A model generated the notes under the pieces. The model ran no database searches. It was not told the origin of the DNA and saw only the letters and a list, made by a program, of their open reading frames with translations. A stretch of DNA of 64,000 nucleotides from Phycisphaeraceae bacterium (GTDB lineage Bacteria; Planctomycetota; Phycisphaerae; Phycisphaerales; UBA1924): assembly GCA_015200025.1 (NCBI GenBank), contig CP054186.1, positions 1,934,001-1,998,000 on the forward strand, read 5' to 3'. Every line of letters starts with the position of its first letter. Within the stretch, counting starts at the first letter, position 1. Made by a program: the position numbers and the translations under genes. This document shows, piece by piece, positions 58,774 through 64,000 of this stretch.

Positions 58774-59014
58774 GGGTCGGTCCGTGGTGGGAGGGCCGGG
58801 GTGAGTCGGTCTGGGGCGTTGGCTGTTGGAGCAGGCTACCGGACGCGGGGCGGGAATGGAACCTGACGGGGCCCGATTCTTTTGCGAGAAGTTGATCGGA
58901 AAGGCGTGTGTGCAGGGTCCGGGTCGAGGGCGGGGGTGGTATAGGGGGAGGGTTTGGGGGTACAGTGAAAGGCGAGGAGAAGGTCCGGGGCGGGGGGTGT
59001 GCGAGGGATTGTGC

Positions 59015-59605
59015 GTGGAAGAAGCCCGTGACGCGCAGACGCAGGTGACGGTGCTGCTGGAGGCGGCGGGCCGAGGGGATCCGTCGGCGGGCGAGCGGCT
59101 TTTGCCGCTGGTGTACGAGGAGCTCCGGAAGCTTGCGGCGTCGAGGCTGGCGCGGGAGCCCGGTGGCGGGGCGGGGTTTACGCTCGAGCCGACGGCGTTG
59201 GTGCACGAGGCGTACCTGAGGCTGGTGGGCCCCGGGGACGTGAAGTGGTCGGGGCGGGGGCATTTTTTCGGCGCGGCGGCGTTGGCGATGCGGCGGATTC
59301 TGGTGGACCGGGCGCGTTCGCGGAAGGGTGCCCGCGGTCGGCGTGTGGAGGTGGAGGTGGAGTCGCTGGCGGCGGAGCCCGAGGCGGGGGAGATGCTGGC
59401 GATCGACGAGGCGTTGTCGAAGCTGGAGCGGGTGGACAAGCGGAAGTATGACGTGGTGATGCTTCGGTATTTCACGGGGCTCGGGGTGGAGGAGTCGGCG
59501 GAAGCGCTGGGGATCTCGCCCGCGACGGTGAAGAACGATTGGGCGTTCGCGCGGGCGTGGCTGAGGCGTGAGGTGGTGGGGGGGCTCAAGGGCGACGGGA
59601 CGTGA
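59015..59605 (+). CDS. ECF sigma factor of the planctomycete SigK-like family
   Basis: The 196-residue product starts at GTG 59015 (RBS GAGGGA). Region 2 contains LLPLVYEELRKLAASRLARE and the LEPTALVHEAYLRLVG segment characteristic of the subfamily named ECF_SigK-like or TIGR02999; HFFGAAALAMRRILVDRARS follows. Region 4 (ESAEALGISPATVKNDWAFARAWLRRE) is a helix-turn-helix. Its stop overlaps the start of the kinase gene by 4 nt (GTGA). This sigma-kinase pairing is typical of planctomycetes, where the kinase is thought to control the sigma factor by phosphorylation. Confidence 0.9.
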   Translation: MEEARDAQTQVTVLLEAAGRGDPSAGERLLPLVYEELRKLAASRLAREPGGGAGFTLEPTALVHEAYLRLVGPGDVKWSGRGHFFGAAALAMRRILVDRARSRKGARGRRVEVEVESLAAEPEAGEMLAIDEALSKLERVDKRKYDVVMLRYFTGLGVEESAEALGISPATVKNDWAFARAWLRREVVGGLKGDGT

Positions 59606-62600
59606 GCACGCGAGCGGAGCAACGGCGGGCGCGGGTGGAGGAGGTGTTCCTGGCGGCGCTCGAGTCGCCCGAGGGGGAGCGTGCGGGGCTCTTGGACCGC
59701 GAGTGCGCCGGGGACGCGGAACTTCGTGCGGAGGTCGAGAGCCTGCTGTCGCACGGCGATCCCGGGTTCATGGACAGCAAGGACGCGCCCGGCCGCGGGC
59801 TGGCGACGCACCTGGCGACGCACGCGGACCGGACGATGGGCGCTGGGGAGGCGGGAGAGGCGCCGGAGTTGGAGCCGGGGCGGATGGTGGGGCGGTTTCG
59901 GGTGATGGAGCGGCTCGGGGCGGGTGGGATGGGTGTGGTGTACGTGGCGGAGCAGGACCGCCCGAGGCGGACGGTGGCGTTGAAGGTGATGCGAGGGGCG
60001 GGGTCGGAGCGGCTGCTGAGGCGGTTCGAGTTCGAGGCGGAGGTGCTGGGGCGGTTGCAGCACCCGGGGATCGCGCAGGTGTACGAGGCGGGGTCGTGGG
60101 AGGAGGCGGGGGTTCGCCGGGCGTACATCGCGCTCGAGTTGGTGCGTGGGGAGTCGATCGTCAAGTACGCGGCGAGGGCGGGGCTCGGGACGCGGGAGCG
60201 GCTGGGGCTGATCGCGCGGGTGTGCGACGCGATCCAGCACGCGCACCAGGCGGGGGTGATCCACCGGGACATCAAGCCGGCGAACATCCTGGTGGACGAG
60301 TCGGGGCAGCCGAAACTGCTGGATTTCGGGGTGGCGAGGCCGAGCGACATCGAGGGGCACGTGACGACGATTTCGGCGGGTGTCGGCCGGATCATCGGGA
60401 CGATCCCGTACATGAGCCCGGAGCAGGTGGGTGGGGACGCTCGCGGGGTTGACACGAGAACGGACGTGTACGCGATCGGGGTGGTGCTGTTCGAGCTGCT
60501 GGTGGGGAAGTTGCCGCTGGACTTGACGGGGCGGTCGCTCCCGGAGGCGGCGCGGATCATCCGCGACGAGCCTTCGGCGAGGCTGTCGTCGATCGATCGG
60601 ACGCTCAAGGGCGAAGTCGAGACGATCGTTCAGAAGGCGATGGAGAAGGACCGGGATCGCCGGTACCGGTCGGCGGCGGCGCTGGGGGACGACCTCCGCC
60701 GGTACCTGAGGGGCGAGCCGATCCTGGCGAAGCAGGATTCGCCGTTGTACATCCTGGGGAAGAACTTGACGCGGTACCGCAACTGGGCGGCGGCGGCGGT
60801 GATCCTGGTGGCGGGTGTGCTGGGGTTCGGGGTGTACGCGGCGGTGCAGGCGGACCAGAGCCGGGGGCTGGCGGCGGAGGCGGACGCGGCGCGGCGGCGC
60901 GCGGACCGGACGGCGGAGCGGCTGGCGCACGAGCTGCGGTCGAGCACGATCGAGAACGCGAGGCTGGTGGGGAAGACGGGGGGGTTCGCGCCGGCGGAGC
61001 GTGTGCTGTGGGGCGAATTTGTGCGAGACCCGGGGTCGCTTCACGCGAGGTGGGGGCTGTGGGAGTTGTACGCGACGCAGAAACTGCTTCTGGCGGAGGC
61101 GGCGCACGAGGGGAACATCAACGCGTGCGTGCTGAGCCCGGACGGGTCGGTGTTCCTGACGGGCGGTGCGGACCGTGCGGTGCGGGCGTGGTCGTACCCG
61201 TCGATGCGAAGCCTCGGTGAATGGGCCCGGGTCGAAGGGGTGGTAACGGACGTGAACGTTTCGCCCGATGGGTCGGCCGTGCTGGTGTCGGACGATTCGG
61301 GCGGGGTGCGGATGATCGCCGCGGGCGGGGCGGCTCCGAGGTGGGCGGTGCGTGAGGACCGTGCGGTGCGGCGTGCGGTGTTCGCGGGGGGCGGCGGGGT
61401 GGTGGCGACGCTGGTGGACGGGGGCGTGGTGGTGTTCCGGGACGCCGCGACGGGGTCGGAGGTCCGTCGTGAGCGGCTGTCGACGGCGGGGGCGGACGTG
61501 GCGGTGTCGGCGGATGGTGAGCGATTGGCGGTGGGGCTGAACAACTCGACGGTGGTGGTGATGGGGCTGGACGGGGGGGTGGTCAGGACGGTCCGAGGTC
61601 ACGAGGCGGGGGGGGTTCGGTCGGTGTGCTTCGGCGCGGACGGTCGAGACGTGTACTCGGGCGGGTGGGACCGGACGATCCTTCGGACCTCGCTCGAGAC
61701 GGGCGAGGTCTTGGCGAGGTATCCCGCGCCCAACGGGGCGGTGGTGTCTTTGGCGCGGAGCCCAGACGGGTCGGCGATCGCGTCGGCGGGGTGGTGGCGT
61801 GTGGAGCTGCACGACCCGTCGACGCTGGAGCGGGTCAAGACGTTCCCGTCGCCCTCGTCGGTGTCGGACGTGTCGTTCTCACCGGACGGCGCGGTGCTGT
61901 TGGGGGCGGTGAACAACGGGGAGGTTCGCGGGTGGGACCTCGAACCGCGGGCGCGGCTCGGTCTTCCGGGGCACACGGGGCGGGTGTCGGGCGCCGTGAG
62001 CCCGACGGGCGTGCTGGCGGCGACGGGGGATAGCGCGGGGGTGCTGCGGTTGTGGGAGGTCCCGTCGGGGCGGCTGCTGGGGTCGCTGCGGGCGCACCGC
62101 GGGCGGGTCCGGGCGATCGTGTTTGACCGGACGCGTCCCTGGGTGGTGACGACGGGGGACGACCGGGTGCTCCGGGTGTGGGACCTGCGGGACGGGTCGA
62201 TGGTGCGTTCGTTCGTCGGGGTGCTGGATGAATCGGTGCGGGGCGCGGCGTTGTCGGCGGACGGGAGGCTGCTGGTGTTCCCGTCGGTGGACGGGACGGC
62301 GCCGATCGTGGAGACGGACGGGTGGCGGTTGGTGGCGACGCTGCCGAGGCAGGGGTACGCGTATATCGGCATGGCGTTCTCGCCGGACGGGTCGTCGCTG
62401 GTGACGACGAACCGCTCGTCGTGGCTGCAGCGGTGGGATCCGCGCACGGGGGCGAAGCTGGCGGAGGTCCCGCCGCACATGGGGGGGACGTGGTGGGCGC
62501 CGGTGTATTCGTCGGACGGGTCGCGGCTGGTGGTGACGGACTGGCTCAAACGGGTCGGTGACTTTGAGCCCGAGAGCCTGAAGATCAACGAGATCCTGGA

Positions 62601-63069
62601 CGGTCACGCGGCGTTGGTGGCGTCGGCGTCGTTCAGCCCGAAGGATTCGAGGATGGTCGCGTCGGCCTCGTCGGACGGGACCGTTCGGGTGTGGGACCTG
62701 GACGACCGGCGGACCCTGACGACCATCGAGGTCGCGGACGGGTGCGAGGCGCTGTGCTCGGAGTTTGCGCCCGACGGGAAGACGCTGCTGGTGACGGGGA
62801 CGAACGGGCACGCGTTCCTGATGGACCTGGCGTATTACGAGCGGCACATGGCCGGGCACGCGGGGATGCACCTGGCGCGAGAGTCGGGCGAGGGCGGCGC
62901 GATGCCCGAGGGAGCCGAGCGTGTGGTCGCGTGGCGCGGCGCGGTGATGTCGGCGGGCTGGCCCCGGCTGGGACAGCGACCTGACGCCGAACCGGTGGAT
63001 CATCCGGCGTGGGTATCGGGGGAGGCTCTCCGGGCGTGGTCGGCGCGGGGCGAGGCCGGGGTTCGGTGA
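59602..63069 (+). CDS. Membrane Ser/Thr protein kinase with C-terminal WD40 propeller
   Basis: The 1155-residue product has a short N-terminal helical part, then a complete eukaryotic-like kinase domain: glycine loop RLGAGGMGVVY (about 104-114), ATP-lysine Lys128 in VALKVM, HRDIKPANIL (221-230), DFGVA (241-245) and PYMSPEQVGGD. A transmembrane segment follows at about residues 395-415 (WAAAAVILVAGVLGFGVYAA), then many WD40-like repeats of the type SPDGSVFLTGGADRAVRAWS. Propeller repeats probably sense ligands outside the cytoplasm or bind partners. It is coupled to the upstream sigma gene by overlapping codons and starts with GTG. Confidence 0.92.
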   Translation: MSTRAEQRRARVEEVFLAALESPEGERAGLLDRECAGDAELRAEVESLLSHGDPGFMDSKDAPGRGLATHLATHADRTMGAGEAGEAPELEPGRMVGRFRVMERLGAGGMGVVYVAEQDRPRRTVALKVMRGAGSERLLRRFEFEAEVLGRLQHPGIAQVYEAGSWEEAGVRRAYIALELVRGESIVKYAARAGLGTRERLGLIARVCDAIQHAHQAGVIHRDIKPANILVDESGQPKLLDFGVARPSDIEGHVTTISAGVGRIIGTIPYMSPEQVGGDARGVDTRTDVYAIGVVLFELLVGKLPLDLTGRSLPEAARIIRDEPSARLSSIDRTLKGEVETIVQKAMEKDRDRRYRSAAALGDDLRRYLRGEPILAKQDSPLYILGKNLTRYRNWAAAAVILVAGVLGFGVYAAVQADQSRGLAAEADAARRRADRTAERLAHELRSSTIENARLVGKTGGFAPAERVLWGEFVRDPGSLHARWGLWELYATQKLLLAEAAHEGNINACVLSPDGSVFLTGGADRAVRAWSYPSMRSLGEWARVEGVVTDVNVSPDGSAVLVSDDSGGVRMIAAGGAAPRWAVREDRAVRRAVFAGGGGVVATLVDGGVVVFRDAATGSEVRRERLSTAGADVAVSADGERLAVGLNNSTVVVMGLDGGVVRTVRGHEAGGVRSVCFGADGRDVYSGGWDRTILRTSLETGEVLARYPAPNGAVVSLARSPDGSAIASAGWWRVELHDPSTLERVKTFPSPSSVSDVSFSPDGAVLLGAVNNGEVRGWDLEPRARLGLPGHTGRVSGAVSPTGVLAATGDSAGVLRLWEVPSGRLLGSLRAHRGRVRAIVFDRTRPWVVTTGDDRVLRVWDLRDGSMVRSFVGVLDESVRGAALSADGRLLVFPSVDGTAPIVETDGWRLVATLPRQGYAYIGMAFSPDGSSLVTTNRSSWLQRWDPRTGAKLAEVPPHMGGTWWAPVYSSDGSRLVVTDWLKRVGDFEPESLKINEILDGHAALVASASFSPKDSRMVASASSDGTVRVWDLDDRRTLTTIEVADGCEALCSEFAPDGKTLLVTGTNGHAFLMDLAYYERHMAGHAGMHLARESGEGGAMPEGAERVVAWRGAVMSAGWPRLGQRPDAEPVDHPAWVSGEALRAWSARGEAGVR

Positions 63070-63091
63070 GGCCGGGGTGAGGCGGGCCGGG

Positions 63092-64000
63092 TCAGGGCCG
63101 GCCGAAGACTTCGAACTCCCAGAGAGAGACGCCCCAGCGGGTGGCGCGGGCGTCGGCGTGGACGCGGACGAATCGGGCCTTGGCGCCGGGTTCGAGGCGT
63201 GCGAGGTCTTTGCCGGGCGTGCCGGGGCGTTGAGAGGCGAGGGAGGTCCACGACACGCCGTCGGTCGAGGCGAGGATGGAATAGCGCGAGGGGTGTGCGG
63301 CTTCCCAGTGGAGGCGGACGGCCTCGACGGTGTGCGTGGCGCCGAGGTCGACCTGGATCCACTGGTTGTCCTCCCAGCGGCTGGACCATCGTCGAGTAGG
63401 GCTGGCGTCGACAGCGAACTCGGGGAGGAACTCGTCGGACTGGGTGGACGAGGCGGTGACGGGCTTGCCGTGTGAGAGGAGTGTGGGGGCGTCGGGGTCT
63501 TGGACGAAGACGGCGTGAAGCCGGGTGTTGGCGCCGGGCGCGATCCGACCCTCGAGTTCCGGTGGGAGTGGGGAATCGCCGGCGGCGCGGCGGGCGGTGA
63601 GCGCGGCGAGGGTCCACCCGAACTCGGGCTCGATCGTGTAGGTGATGGGCTCGGCGGCGTGGACCGGGGACCACCAGCGGCTGGGGGTGATGGAGCCGAG
63701 GCCTTCGGTGGAGACGGAGAGGTAGGCGCGGTGGGGTTCGACGGGTTCGTGGACGCGGACCCAGTCGATCTTCATGGTCTGCGGGAAGCGGGTGGTGTGG
63801 TCGGGGTCCTTGGGCCAATCGCCCCCGACGGCGAGGTTGAGGATGAGGTACATGGGGTCGTCGGGCACGAACTCGGTGTGGGAGGCGAAGACGCGGCCGT
63901 CGACGGCGTAGTCGATGCGGTCGGGGAGCCAGTCGCAGGAGAAGGTGTGGAACCCGGAAGCGAAGTCGGGCCCGTCGAGGCGGTCGGTGCGGTGTCGCTT
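63092..64000 (-). CDS. Glycoside hydrolase family 16 protein with C-terminal F5/8-type C domain (5' end outside window)
   Basis: The gene enters from the right edge and ends at 63092; the first part, including the catalytic ExDxxE, lies outside. Visible are the end of the GH16 jelly roll (FASGFHTFSCDWLPDRIDYA, PMYLILNLAVGGDWP, FPQTMKIDWVRVHE) and then, after a beta-rich linker, a discoidin/F5-8 C-like carbohydrate-binding domain (KPVTASSTQSDEFLPEFAVD, RWSSRWEDNQWIQVDLGATH, SLWEFEVFGRP). GH16 enzymes cleave beta-1,3/1,4-glucans or galactans such as laminarin and agar, fitting marine or sediment polysaccharide use. Convergent with the kinase gene. Confidence 0.88.
   Translation of the reverse strand, partial: KRHRTDRLDGPDFASGFHTFSCDWLPDRIDYAVDGRVFASHTEFVPDDPMYLILNLAVGGDWPKDPDHTTRFPQTMKIDWVRVHEPVEPHRAYLSVSTEGLGSITPSRWWSPVHAAEPITYTIEPEFGWTLAALTARRAAGDSPLPPELEGRIAPGANTRLHAVFVQDPDAPTLLSHGKPVTASSTQSDEFLPEFAVDASPTRRWSSRWEDNQWIQVDLGATHTVEAVRLHWEAAHPSRYSILASTDGVSWTSLASQRPGTPGKDLARLEPGAKARFVRVHADARATRWGVSLWEFEVFGRP

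Noticed and set aside
58774..61812. Very long open frame on the minus strand across the sigma factor and kinase genes (continuing the frame of the gene at 57103-58773)
   Set aside because: Its product is almost only Arg, Pro and His, typical of a shadow frame in high-GC DNA, while the opposite strand encodes clear kinase and sigma motifs. The true gene starts at 58773 with a signal peptide.

Overview
The window is chromosomal DNA of a very GC-rich bacterium, most likely a planctomycete of the class Phycisphaerae. This is inferred from gene content: secreted proteins ending in a double EF-hand 'GC-type' dockerin module, a PEP-CTERM-like tail, an ECF sigma factor overlapping a Ser/Thr kinase with WD40 repeats, and a Lys/Ser-tailed HU protein. 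No plasmid, phage, insertion sequence, CRISPR array or rRNA gene was recognised. Most genes are single or in short operons of two to four.

Layout. 1-10.2 kb: fragment of a secreted protein, sugar-type ABC ATPase, secreted DUF885 peptidase, tRNA-Gln, two tandem paralogous secreted repeat proteins, tRNA-Ala with terminator, and a two-gene lipoprotein operon. 10.7-24.9 kb: SDR, phosphoglycerate-dehydrogenase-like enzyme, RsmA, an APH-fold kinase, a histone-H1-like protein overlapping a FabZ-like gene, ManA, a DUF2256-DUF3253 protein, AstA-AstD, a prenyltransferase-fold secreted protein, a lone CoA-transferase A subunit, a dockerin-tailed protein and an ECF sigma/anti-sigma pair. 24.9-43.6 kb: membrane PIN protein, Kbl, class V aminotransferase, ThyX, XylA, a dockerin-tailed FG-GAP-like protein, MscS, a lipoprotein amidase, the sdhCAB operon preceded by DUF1844, a parvulin-like lipoprotein, YraN and an unknown membrane protein. 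43.7-64 kb: two secreted-protein genes between related repeats, a 2-hydroxyacid dehydrogenase, an EEP-fold hydrolase, HU, cstA coupled to an M28 peptidase, PsuG, a dockerin-tailed protein, tRNA-Ser, another dockerin-tailed protein, ECF sigma/kinase-WD40, and the C-terminal part of a GH16 glycosidase.

The most notable large-scale signal is strand composition. From about 25 to 42.5 kb the + strand is C-rich, and from about 42.55 kb onward it is G-rich, whichever strand the genes are on. The sign and abruptness fit a replication origin or a recent inversion boundary; dnaA is not in the window. Other notable signals are a 15-C homopolymer that puts a signal peptide out of frame with its mature protein (phase variation or sequence error), repeated TANNNT boxes 5-8 nt before start codons (probable leaderless mRNAs), near-identical blocks shared by tandem paralogs, and near-identical dockerin tails on otherwise unrelated secreted proteins.

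Inferred lifestyle: an aerobic or facultative heterotroph with a TCA cycle (SdhCAB), sugar metabolism (XylA, ManA, ABC ATPase), amino-acid and peptide use (AstA/AstD, Kbl, CstA-M28, DUF885), polysaccharide breakdown (GH16) and a large secreted, probably surface-anchored protein set.
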